A stretch of DNA of 64,000 nucleotides from Psilocybe azurescens (lineage: Eukaryota; Basidiomycota; Agaricomycetes; Agaricales; Agrocybaceae), in the NCBI GenBank assembly GCA_023853785.1, contig JAJIRX010000567.1, forward strand, positions 310,001-374,000, in the 5' to 3' direction. Positions 49,132-61,327 of the stretch are shown piece by piece (within the stretch, counting starts at the first letter, position 1; each line of letters starts with the position of its first letter). The translations under genes and the position numbers were made by a program. The notes beneath the pieces were generated by a model, which was given only the letters and a program-made list of their open reading frames with translations, searched no databases and was not told the origin of the DNA.

Positions 49132-50987
49132 CGTCGTGGATCGTCGTGGATCAGTCGTCGTTGCCCGTGGGTGGGGATGGTGTCCGTGTAGTAAGTAGTT
49201 TGAGCCCTGGCTCTGCGTTGTGTGGTATGGCTGTATGTAGTATGAATGTAGAAGCTTGCAAGCGCCAAAGGGGGGGGGAAGGATCCGGCTCGTCGTCTTG
49301 CTACTGGCTGTTGGCTACTGTATTTCGATTCCGTAGGGATACGCGGATAGATAGACAGATAGACAGTATCCAGTATCAAAACAGGACGTTACTGTGAGGG
49401 TGAGGTGTCAGGCAAGCCTAGGTTACAACTCGCAGCTGCTGTCTGCTGAGATGATATCCCAAGATGCGCGTGGGTGGGTCTTGTCAAAATTCGCTCCCGC
49501 GTCCGTGTCGCTGCCCTGTCGGTCGAATTGATTTCGAATTTCCGATGACGTCCGTGAAAAGCAAGTGAAAAGCTGACTGACTGACAAACAACCTGAGGTA
49601 GAGAGCAAAAAAAAGCCGGTCAGGGGTCCGGCCAAGAATAAGGATTACCCAAGGTCAAGGTCGTGACACGAACCAGAGATAAAGGCCGGACGCTGGTAGA
49701 TAGCGGATAAACGAAGGAAGGGAAAGGATGCGAGGGATGGGAGGAAGGGAGGGAGTATGATAAGGAAGAGGAGGAGGCGGTGATGGGTGACTTGCGGAAC
49801 AAATGAACTAATTGAATCAGTCGTTGATTACTGAAATTTTTTGGAATGACACAACAACAACCCAACCTGAACAAGAATAGTAATAGCAATAATAAAAGAC
49901 ACAAAAACACAAAAGTCACTAAGTACTATGGTGACTAAGTGAAACTTGACTTCGACAAGACAACCCGTGTGTGTGGTTAGCAAAAAGAGACGGGACTCGT
50001 CACTCAAGGGACAAAAATAAAAGGGCAATGCGAGTAACAGTCCGTAACAGTATGGCTTTCTATGATGATTGATCTTGTTCCCGCTCTCTTGGCGCCCAAT
50101 TGCACATGTCGCTCATCAATTTCACTTTCACTTTCGTTTCCCGATCCTTACTCTTCCTTACTGATACATGTAAGGCGGCAACAACTCACAATCCCATGCG
50201 CATGCCCATGTAACAAGACCCGGTACGTTTCATTTCATTCATCGAACACATCGAACAAGGGCAACTGACTACATACCCAGTATGTCTGCCACTACAAAAG
50301 AAGAAGGAAAGGCCATTCACATTGTCCATCAGTTTGAAAGAAAGAAGTCGCGACTCTATCGGCAATGGGCATCCATCAATAACCGGTGTCCAGACTCCCG
50401 AATCCAAATATACCTGGGGGATCGTCGTCGTCGGTCGGCGGTCGCGGTGCTCAACATGAGGACCGAACCAGTGAGGAAGGCAAGAGCGTTTGAGGCAGAG
50501 GCAGTAAGGCGAAGACGAGGACAAGTACACATGTATGATACCAGAGGAATTGGTTTTTTTTTGTTGATTTTCGTTGTTGTTATTATTGTTGGTTACGTGT
50601 TTTGTTTTTTTATGAGAAGTTGGTTGCATTGCAGCGGGAGAGGAGGGAAGTCAGGACTGGGCGAGCCAAAAGCGTCCAATCGGCTGCAAATCGTTCAGAT
50701 GCAAATGGACAGACAGGCAATGCCCGTCTAGATGCATCCAGCAGGGAATAATCACTCGAGTAGACGGACTGTCACAAAAGCCAAGTTTCGTCGTCGTCGA
50801 CCCCAGTGGAATAATCCCCTGCTTTGTAGCCGTTTTCGACTTTGAAGCTTCGTCGATAGCCCGACGCAAAAAGTCGTTGGGAATGGGGGTAGTTAGGTTA
50901 TGTTGTATGTGCGTGCGTGCGTGCGTGATGCCGTCGTGGTCGTCGTATGGCCTTGAAGCAAGACGAGGGCTCAATCCCGCCCGTCCG
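49132..50987. other. Intergenic between tandem minus-strand genes
   Basis: 1.9 kb. Contains a GTGC tetranucleotide run (about 50909-50927). Several ORFs on both strands lack support. Confidence 0.4.
50909..50927. repeat. (GTGC)n microsatellite
   Basis: Four to five tandem GTGC/TGCG units. Confidence 0.85.
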
Positions 50988-53900
50988 CTAGAACACCGTA
51001 ACCCCATTCTGCGTGCCCGCATACTGGCTCTTCATATCGTCCAGATCGCCCGCATCGTCCTGGCTCTTATAATCATACTGCGACAAGCTGCCCAGATCGC
51101 TCTGCCCCGCGACAGACGCCGACCCGAACGACGTCCGGCGCCGCAGGCGGTCACTCTGCGAGTACGCGATGTTCACGTTGGTGCTTCCGCTCCCGCTCCC
51201 TGTGGGGCTCATTCCCATCCCTCCTGCGCTGGCGCCACGGTCACCCGCGCCGCCAGCGCCGACGCCGACCACGCTGCTTGTATCAGCCACGCTCGGGCCC
51301 GTATCCTGCGAGACGATGGACGACGCGTAGCTGTACGTGCTGCGCTTTGCGCCGTTAGACCCGCGTCCCGGTATGCCAGGTCCGAACGGACCAGGCGCGT
51401 TGAACATGGGCAGCCCAGATGAATACGTCGCTTGGGACCTCAAAGACTGCACATCCGAGGGAATGTATCCAATCGCATCGTGCGTTCGGTAGAAGCTCGC
51501 ATCAAAGCGGCTCGGTGTGCCAGATCGACGGCTGAGAGCTATGTATGTATAACGGCGGTCAGCGAAACCGCGATACCAAATTGATGATCAAGTAGAAGGA
51601 AGACTTACGATCCGATGACATGGCGCCTCCCGCGGCGGGCAAGAAATCACGAGCATTAGTCTCATGCCTCCGAAATTGTTCCATCGATTTGACAAGAGTG
51701 CGACGAGGCTTGCTGAACTGGATCATGCTCGGCTGCAGATTGCTGAGCGGGCCCTCCACAAGACAGTTCTTCTCCTTGTAGTGCGTCAAGAGGTAATGCC
51801 AAAGAGGATGCTAAGACACGACACGGGAACCCATCATCAGTAATAATAATAAAAATCAAATAAAAACAAACTCACTTTGCTCAACACTTTCGGATTCCCG
51901 AGAATGACGACTCCGTATTTGGCACGGGTAAGCGCGACATTCAAACGCCTAGGGTCATTCAAAACCCAATTCCCTGATGCTCGTTGCTCCTCACACAGCT
52001 CAAGATGATATAATCCTTCTCCCGCCCCTGGAACGCATCGACACTCGCCACCTCGATCTCCTTGTATAAATCCTTCTTCAACGACCCATTGAACTGCATA
52101 TAATTCACAATATACGAGCGTTGCCCCTCATACGGCGTGACCACGCCAATCTGGCTTGGCATTACCCCGGACTTGAAGAACTTGGTCACGATCTTCTCCA
52201 CATTCGACGCCTCCGTCCTGTTGAGGAACGAGGTACCGCTGCTCGAGATCTCCTCCTGCCCGAGATTCTGATAGAAGAACATGGGGGTGTCGGGGACGGG
52301 CCAGGGGAAATCGACGTTCTTCCTGAGACGCTCAGGAGCTGTGACGCCGTTCTGGAGCGTGCCTTCGTAGAACATGTTCGATGGGAACTCGGAGAGGCAG
52401 GGATGCATGCGGTATTGGACTTGAAGACGAATAGGTCTGTTGCCGAGAACAACAAGTCGTTCGAAAAGAGACTGAGTAAGACCAGCTCGGGCGGCTTTCT
52501 TGTTCATGATGACGGGTCCAAGTTGCTAAATAGAGGATGTCAGTGGGATAAATTGCGTCAGAAAGGGGCGACATACCTGATGATCTCCGACCAGGACAAC
52601 TTGCTTGCAGCCGAGAACCAAAGGAATCATACATTCTAACACCCAATATCAGTCAAAAAAACCTCAAAATAAAAGAGGCAGGTGAATCACATACCCGGTT
52701 CAGCAGCCTGCGTAGCTTCGTCAATCAACACAGTCCTAAACTTCAACTTGCTCAACCTCGGATCTCCCGCACCGACACAAGTGCAGCAAATAACATCCGC
52801 AGCGCCCAAAATCTCCTTCTCACACTGCCTAATCAGCGTCTTATACTTCCTCTCATCATTGCTGCTCAACTCGCCCTGCTCATTCTTGAGCATGATCAGC
52901 TTCTGCAGCTCCACGTGCGTGGTGCTGTTCGCGACCTGCTGATGCAGCGTCAGGAACGACACACTTGAATCGAGCGCCTCGCGGGACTTCGCAGTCAACC
53001 GCACGACTTTCAGCCCGGTCGAATGGATCTTCTCTGTCAGCTGATCGACGGCGACGTTGGATGGCGCGCAGACGAGGACCTGGCCTGGGTTCATCTTGGC
53101 GAGGTGGTAGACGATGGAGGCGGATGTGACGGTCTTTCCGGTGCCAGGAGGACCTTGGATCAAGCTGATAGGCTTTTGAAGCACGCTTTTGACCGCATAC
53201 ATTTGGGAGTGATTGAGTTCGGGAAGACCAGGGGCCGAAAAACGTTTGGGCATCTGGGTGCGCAGCGATTGAGGCTCGAGTTCATGGCCGAGAAGTTTGT
53301 GATACTGTAAAAGGGGGGAATTAGTACGTTGTATGGCTATAAGACGCCTTATCGCTTACAATATACCCGCTAACACTTCTTTCGTCGACGGCGAAGGTTT
53401 TCATTGCAAGTTGCATTCTGTCAAAGCTGGTCGATTTCCAGACAAAGTCTGCTGCGAAGTTGTGAGTGCATTCAGCAGGCACTCCATCCGTCCTGCGTAA
53501 TTCGAGTCCAATTTCGTCGGATACGTCTGCATTGGGTAGAAAATTAAGATCGAAATACTAAGAAAGACATTGAACACTCACTATTAGGGATCTTGATGAC
53601 ATGGCCAACGCCTTCCCATGCTTTGTGAAGTTCGCCTTGGTATCTGAGTCTCAACTCATCACCAACAGCCAATCTAACTTCTCCGCTTTCTAATTTCGGG
53701 AGACAGAACCAAGCGACCCGCTTTTGATTCAAGCCGAGGTCCCATCGGACGGTGATATCAGTCTGAGTCTGACTTTCTTTCAACCTCTTGTCGTAGTCGG
53801 CCTCAATTTTGACGAGAGGTCCAAAGATATTTTGGTACTGGTAGGCATCTTCGTAGCGTAAAAGGATGGGTTGCGGTTCGTCGTCGACACCAGGTTTCTG

Positions 53901-54784
53901 GAGGTCCTCGAGGGTAGCATTGGCGTCTTCTCGCCAGAGGTCTTCTAGTCGGTTAATTTGAGCGAATGAGATCTGGCGAGACCTCAGCTGTTCGGTCTCG
54001 CTGGGAGGCTTGACGAGCCACGAAAGGAAGGAGCGGTCATCGATCAAGGGTGCCCAAAGAGACGCATTCCAGGAGATGTCTTTGGAAATAGCGGCACACG
54101 GTTGGCTTTGTAAACAGTTAGTAAGAGTTAGTAAGGATAACTCGGGCGAGAGTGGAACATGACTAACCGGCACAGAAGAACGACGACAGTATCACTTTTT
54201 GCTGGGATAAACCCAAGCATGAAAACGTTTTTGCTACCGCAGTTGTAACACTCGGGGGTCGTTTCTCCCAAAGGGCTTTCTGCGTGGAGAATGACCTCCT
54301 TGTGTTTAGCGCGCACGAGATGGTTCACGATATGCGAAGCAGATGTGTTTCCCCTAGAGTTACAAAACCACTTGGAGCACACGAGACATTTCACGACCGA
54401 TGCTGGTGAATGAATGCCGCAGTAGCTGCAAGATAAAATGTCATCAATAAATACAAGAGCAAAAAAAAGACAAGAACATACCTGCACGCATGAGGGGGTA
54501 AATCCAGCGTAGCCTCATCCTTCAAATCGTCGAGAACAGCGTCAAAATCCTCATCCAGCCCATCTCGCGCTTGATTCTGCGAGTGTGAGTGGTGATGGCC
54601 GTGTGCATGTCCGTTGCCGCTCAATTCCTCGTTATATTCGGATAGTGCGAGACTAGAGAGATCAACCGAAGAAGAGTTGTCGTTGTCCTGGGTGTTGGCG
54701 GTATAGACAGACGAATTGTCGTCCACAACGCCTAGGCCTCCGTAGGAAGAGGCGGAGTCGTATTGAAAGTTGTCGAAAGAATCC
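50988..54784 (-). CDS. UPF1: UPF1 / NAM7 RNA helicase of nonsense-mediated decay
   Basis: ATP-dependent 5'-3' RNA helicase that drives nonsense-mediated mRNA decay. About 1,100 aa over ten or so exons, unbroken. The N-terminus is Ser/Asp-rich with a His-rich [11 protein letters not shown]. The Cys/His domain follows ([47 protein letters not shown]), which binds UPF2. The 1B insert region and helicase core come next: Walker [21 protein letters not shown], Walker [51 protein letters not shown]. The C-terminal ~180 residues are Gly/Ser-rich and contain repeated SQ dipeptides. It faces the FunK1 fragment across a short divergent promoter. Confidence 0.95.
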
Positions 54785-55009
54785 ATGGTGAAGAGCAAAG
54801 CTGATAAAGTTCGAGTTCTTGTTCAGCTGTGGTCCCTGCCAAAACCGGCACCGCCCTTGCTGACTCAGACATCGTCATCCTGACTGCCAAATCCTTCATC
54901 CTTCGTTACTTTTGCCCGCGGTGTCTTCCTTCGAAAGCAATTCTCAATCTTCTTCGTCGCACTCGCACGGTAATAACTCTTAGGACTCTCTTGCTAGATA
55001 TCGACAAGT

Positions 55010-55861
55010 CATGGATCCTATGCAAGGGCTTTCTGAGTCTGAGTTTCATCAACCATTCCGTGGTGCCTTCCTAGACCTTGTCAAATGTAAGTTTTCAAGC
55101 GTTCTCAATTCATAATTACATTTTCACTAATACTCCGTAGCTCATTTCCACGCATATAAAACTGGACGTGTCCTTTACCACGATATCAGCGAGAACAATT
55201 TCATGATATATCAACTTGGTCAGACAGACAAGGACGACAGCACTCCAGGAATAAAATCCAAATGGACAATCAAAGAGCCTTCCCATGGAATCCTCAATGA
55301 TTTTGACATGGCTGTCATATTAAATGAGGATGGTCAAATCACCTCTGACCCCTTATCCCAGCAGCACGTAACAGGAACTCTCTTATTCATGGCTTGCGAT
55401 CTTTTGCAATCACAGGAGATCCGTGCTTTCCAACAAAGGACAGTGCCCGCCATTCCAAAAGGCCATTTATATCGCCATGATTTAGAATCTTTCTTTTACA
55501 TCCTTATCTGGGCCGCCTCTTGCTGCGATCTGAGTACCGGTGCTCAACTCCCTTTACCCTCGCAATCTCCTCTTCGGTCATGGTCCGATGGCAACTGGGA
55601 TGCATTCGCGGCCAAGATCTGCTTTTATCATGGATGCCTGAGAAACTACGAACTTGGTATACGACCAGAATGGCAAGACTTGTGGGATGAACAGATTGAA
55701 CCATTGTTTGCGATGTTCCTCAAAGGGCTGAATGCTCAAGAGATGGCTCAAATAGATAAAAAGACCAACTTTGACTATGCTACATGCGGTGGTCGTATAA
55801 CCTTCGAGAAATTCATGTTGGCGATCAGGCAGACCCCTCCTGGTGAGAACCCAATAACTTA
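55010..55861 (+). CDS. FunK1-type protein kinase, short (N-lobe missing)
   Basis: Fungal-type kinase (FunK1) C-lobe. A first exon from 55010 (MDPMQGLSESEFHQPFRGAF) joins at the intron 55087-55139 to SHFHAYKTGRVLYHDISENN, the catalytic loop, with YHD in place of HRD. NDFDMA stands at the DFG position. HVTGTLLFMACDLL, HDLESFFYILIWAAS and the C-terminal helices are family-typical. Full FunK1 proteins are about 600-800 aa; the N-lobe with its Gly-loop and Lys is absent here and was not found upstream, where UPF1 begins. Either a decayed copy or a shortened gene. About 265 aa. Confidence 0.7.
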
Positions 55862-56715
55862 GGTGCTTAGGTGCTTGATCGGTGGTGGTAAGCCGGTGAA
55901 GTCGCATTGGGTTGACTGGCTGGTCCCTCTACCGTCTGGCATATTGATATCAAGTGATGCGTCTCTCAGTAGCACGCTAAAGAGCATGTATGTATGAGGC
56001 CCAAACTTGAAAGATGCCGTCATCCTACTGCTAAATCCTTTATCCTTCCACAATGGCGGCAACGCTGCTAAAACCGCATACTTTATCATCCCATGTCATA
56101 CATACTGAACCTTGTCGGCATATATGTGATTACTTTGTGTCCAATTTACGGTGCTCCTGTACGACTTGAAAAAACCTGGATTTAGATGGGAACTGACGTC
56201 TCAGGAGCTTTCAAATAGTGAGGGCTGGTTTTTTCATTAGAGGTAAGTCCCTTCCGATGTTTACTTTCGTAAGTAGTGGTTAAATCTGTATAGTTTCTGC
56301 TGCCTTGGGGCTGGGAAGGACCAACGGCGATCTGCAAAGAAGCTGTGCTCATCTGAACAGCGCCTTGCAATGCTTCTGGGTCTGAACTCACTGGTCACTG
56401 GCCCAACCAATGCGATCTGTTCGTGATGGAAACCGAGATGATCTGAAGGTAGATTCAGCGAACAAACTCAGTGGAATATTCCATTATCAGATGGTGTCCA
56501 CAGAACTCTGTTCTCGTTGTCATTATCTTTCGACGCCGTGACCACATAGCTGGCTATTTGAATCTTTGATATCAATGGATCTAGCACAGAATGTCAGCTC
56601 AGAATATCCGCGTCGATGCCCGCATCATATCGAGATGTCGAGGCATACCTTAACTGTGTGCATGTGAGCACTAAGCATCTCACAAAATTCACAATCAACA
56701 ACTCATTTCCCATTT
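55862..56715. other. Intergenic between convergent genes
   Basis: No gene, RNA or repeat recognised. Confidence 0.4.
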
Positions 56716-58296
56716 TTATTTTGCCAATGAATTATTCAGACTTTTGCTATGGCTCCTATTCAGCACTATACGTAGGGGTATCTCTATAATGTCTGTGTTT
56801 ATTCGAGGCAGTTCAGGTAACAATCGAATGCCACTATCTTCATGAGCAATTACCCAACTCGATGAGGTCCTTGTTCGTGTATGGCGCGAAGAGTTCGAAG
56901 GCAACAAGATACTGGCTTCGCCATGGCTATGCGGGCTCCCAAATGTGGTATTTGAGATTCCATCCAAGAAGATCCGGATGATGCTTCGCCTCGGTGCCGT
57001 GCGAGTGGTCTGTGTCCCGTGTCCCGTCTGGCTGTCCCCAAGTAAAAGGGGTCGTTTTCCAGTCGAGGCGGGGAGAGGATGGTAACCGGATGATCGCAGC
57101 AGGGGGTTATGCGTGTAAGGCTCAACAACATCCCGAAAGGCCTCTTCAGGGTGTTCCTCCCTCCTCTTCCTAAGCGAGCACCGTCGCAGAAAGCAAGATG
57201 CCATGGCGAGGAGCACGAGGAAAAGGAATCCGCCTATTGCGCCTCCGACAATCGACCCGATCAGCCGAGAATTCGTGCCCCCGGAGTGGCTGGATGGTGC
57301 TGACGAACTGGAAGTGGATGCGGTAGACGATATCGTTGACGTTGTGATCGCAGTGATCGTGCTGGTAGTAGTGGCCGCATTTGGTGAGCTACCCTGGACT
57401 ATCAAGTGCTCTAACGTTAAAGGCGTCGTTTCAGGGAGACCCTGATATACAACTTCGAGTCTATGCTGCCCTGCAGAGTATTTGGAAGTGTGAAAGAATG
57501 GCTGGTTGGAAAGCAAAGGTGTGTCATCCGACGCCAAATTTTTCAGCGAAAATGGGATTGGCGTTTCTCCGTCGACGCTATAGGTCGCAACTGCAGAGCC
57601 GCGGGAATGGCTGTTGTTATAAACGCCAAACCAACTTAAAGAAACGCCTTGTATATGGACCCGGCATCAGCTCACTTCCATCTCTCGCGGACCGATGGGA
57701 GCGTACCATTAAAATCAAAAGACATAGTGGAGCCCTTTTTCATGGTCATCGTTCCGACCTTCATAGGATCCCACTGAGAGTCGCACTGGATCAGCGAGTC
57801 GTCCGTCCCATAAACAACGTCCGCCTGATCAAGACTCATATCCGCCGATGGCAAAAATTGGATATAGTCGAACCAGAACGGCTCACCCTCTGTAGCCGAG
57901 ATATTCAGGACGACGTTATGGATGCCATCAGCCAGTGTACTCGCGCATAGATGCAAATTATTTCCATCTGAAGTGTTCAAAGATGTGCTGAGCTCCTCAT
58001 CGTCGATACTGCATGTCCATTGAGGCATGGAGGTGGAAAATTGTGTGCCGACGACCACGAAGCTAGACCCTGAATGCACCGTTTGTCAGTGCCCATGATC
58101 ACTGACCAAAGCAACAACATGTACCTTTGAAGGTGTACGCAATACTCGCATTGGAATGTGCTCCGTGCAAGGTATTGTATAGTGGAGGACCTCCGCCCGT
58201 GGATGTACCGCCCCACATCCCATCAATGACAGACCACACTCCACCGTAGGCTATGTTACTCGGACTCGCATCGTCTACTACAACCCATCTGGACAT
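56716..58296 (-). CDS. Single-pass membrane protein, paralogue of the 34-kb gene
   Basis: Three exons, about 487 aa. Starts MSRWVVVDDASPSNIAYGGV. The ectodomain carries SFVVVGTQF...WTCSIDD, GEPFWFDYIQFLP and VSLSWFGVYNNS, in the same order and with the same intron positions (Lys-Gly and Asn-Gly codons) as the gene at 34153-35636. A Ser/Thr-rich stalk follows, then the helix GSIVGGAIGGFLFLVLLAMA, a basic stop (LRRCSLRKRRE) and a long Ser/Arg-rich tail with IAHEDSGIRLLPELP, which echoes MHEDSGLRLSQPE of the paralogue. Ligand unknown. Confidence 0.77.
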
Positions 58297-61200
58297 CTTC
58301 TCTCAGAAAGGGTGGAATGAAGAGGAGGGGGAGGTACCGGGATCCAAAGGGGGCGGGCTAGCCAACGACGCTCAACGTCGTGTGAAACTGAAAAGAGTGT
58401 GGATGCAGAGTGCAGAGAATGCGACAGCTCTTCGAGTGTCGATCCTTATATAAGTATACGCTACACATCTTGATCAATGACTATTTTGCCCACTGGCAGG
58501 AATACCGTGACGGACGTGAGAGAGGTCGTCAATATTTAAATGATGCTCTACGACCACCTGTGCTCTATAATTAGACGGACGTTCGACATGAACAACAGCA
58601 TATGAAGCTGTTCATGCTGGCCGTGTACGCATACAAATAGGACCATAGATAGACAAACTTGAGGTACACTCTTGAGGCAGCGGCATACACGAAGTAAAGA
58701 ATCGTTAAAACACCAGAGTCAAAGGATTAGGCTGACCTTCTGCCAAAATAAGCCCGAACTTTGTTTAAAACACGTACTCGAGACGGTTATGGAGTTTGGA
58801 CATCATGCAATCATGATCACAACTGTCGATCATCTCTAAAATACGATTAAGCATCCTGTCCCGAGTCCTCCGACAGCCTCCCAATCACGGAACCACGGAG
58901 ATGGAAAGGTCCTTACACCATTCCAGAGGGACTTAAACACGGATTGACGCAAGAAATGTTGTCGTCCTGCTGTATTGTTTAACAAAAAAAAATTACGAAG
59001 AGATTGTCACAAAGAATATTATACTCGACTGATCCTCCAGATTTTTGACGCTGATAAGTACTAATCGCTTTACAATATCACTTTCCCTGGAAACCTTCCA
59101 GGTTCTAGACTAAGAACTTTAATACAAATGACAAGCGATTTAGATACAATCACAAGTCGAATTCAGGCCGCATTCATCGCGACCTGTATGGCCGTTGATA
59201 CTTAAATCTGATCGAAGTGTTCCAAAATACGGTGTCGAGGTAGCTGAGCTTGATGGATGATTTAATTCTTTTACAAAATAGGTTACTGTTGTTATTGCCG
59301 TACATAGAGTATGAGAAGAGTGTGAAAGTACTACGCTGCCGAGGTTAAGAAGATAGGAGTTACTTACTACTGCCAGTGTTATCTGAACAAGGTGTGAAGT
59401 CAGGCTCTCACAAACTCCGCTATCCCAAGCTTGCGAGCTTTACACAGACCCACAATGATCATGCCCCTAAAATTCATATCGAGACTTCGCCGCCTTCTGG
59501 ACCATCGGAAAGCGTTGGATCATCTCTATCCGTATGAAATATCATCCCGGTTGGATGCATGCGCCAGGATGGATGAACGGATCATGGATGAATGGCCATC
59601 CTTACGATACCACCCATGGCAGCAATTTAATCAAGATGAGAACCTCTGGGCAGGGTTTAATCGGTGCAGACTCTGGAGTCCACTCAGTGTCACTATTAGT
59701 ACCGGTCGCGGACATTGAATTGAAGCAGCTAGGCGCTAGCGCCCAACCACTTTCAGCAACCCTTTCAGTTGCCTCTCAGGTTCCAATAGTAACCCAGATC
59801 ACGAACATTCTAGACCCTGTCCTTATACTGTGGCAAAACATCCGTTTTGACCGAATGGATATTCTGTCATTCTGTCGGCCCCAAAGAAGTAGACATCGAA
59901 TACTTCAGGATTGCTTCAAGAACTTGTTCAATGTTGATTTACTGTGATGACATCAATTGGACTTGGTATCTTCCACGTGATATTTGGGTTGCATCAAACA
60001 GGCGGCTACGAAATTGGAATCGCCGTACTTAACCGTCGACCGAATCATTCTCCACCTTTCTCCTGCCTTTCTCATATTGTTACTCAACCCAACGATCATC
60101 ACTTCAAAGGTCCATAACTCTGCGATTCGTGAATCTGATTCTGACGACTGACTGGCATAGATATCAGGGAGATACAAGATAAAGATGGCCCCATGTTTGC
60201 AGATGCGTTCTATGAGAAACTGTTTCAAGGTTCCGATGGAAGATTTATAACTCGACACAATGTTGGCAAATCTGCTCGAGCTTTCGATACTGCTGTGAAT
60301 AATCTAAGGAATGAAGGGGCTGCATTCTGCCATTGGGTTCCATTTGTATATAGCTCGGGCAGTAATCATTTGTCTAGGAGTGTGTCAAAAAAGGGAGAAA
60401 GGGTCGAGTTTATGAGCCGAAGGTCGAATACCAAAAGGCTGGCTGCTGTTATCCCATTCAATTTCTGCACGTTTTACTAAACCTACTTCTCAAAAAGGAT
60501 CCAAAAACTGAACAAAAAAGTGTTTTGCAAGCTACATGTAGTGATGGTCTTGCCCTCGAACCCTTCTTCGAAAACAGGTTTAATTAAAATATCCTGCAAA
60601 AATTGTTCAGTATGACCGGATGTCCCCTGATTATTCTTCTGTGCCGAAACGGTCTAGAGCAGCCTCCAAGCAGCCTCTTGGGGACCGCAACTGAAGTCAT
60701 GACATTCAAGCAGTACTAAGCTGCGATCAAATCGAGGTTGATTACAGCGTCCATAACAGTATACATCGGCCTAGGTGTCCCTGCAACGCTGCTGTCTCAG
60801 GGTGCCTAGCAGTCCGCCGCCACCTCCACCAACATACCACCGACGTCTCGACTCTCGGACAGCACCAACGCTGCTTCGACTGCTGCTGTCGCTACTCCCC
60901 TTACCGGGGTTAACTTTCAGCCCACTGATATCTCCGAAAACATTAATTAGAAACAAGCATCGAAAGCGGACGTAAGTAAAGAGGAGGTCCAGTTGATCGA
61001 GTACCTATACCGAGCCAGTGGTTCAGCGCTTGTTGTCACTGCAAGGGTTCGGTGCAAGTTCGATGACACCGCGTTTTCCCCGGCGGTTGCGGGTTTCCTC
61101 TCAAAGAGAACTTAAGACGTTGTCAGAAGGCCCAGCATGACCAGTTACCAATGCAAATAGAACATTCAGGCCCATCTTCGATGTTGTTTATTTGTGTAAA

Positions 61201-61327
61201 TCAGTAAGCAGAATCGACTGACATAGTAGGGGCTGGCACGGGTGATCTGTGATCATCCCAAAACAAGCACTGAGGGCCTAATATGAATTGACATCCATTG
61301 ATTGGAGGACATGACATGTACTAGCTA
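58297..61327. other. Long intergenic stretch, possible gene remnants
   Basis: 3 kb without a supported gene. ORFs at 59431-59947 (+), 60193-60480 (+) and 59953-60258 (-) are of 95-137 codons with no recognisable domain. The region may hold eroded genes. Confidence 0.4.

Noticed and set aside
59431..60480. Three overlapping ORFs as a gene
   Set aside because: None joins to another through plausible introns, and no domain is visible. Left as possible remnants.
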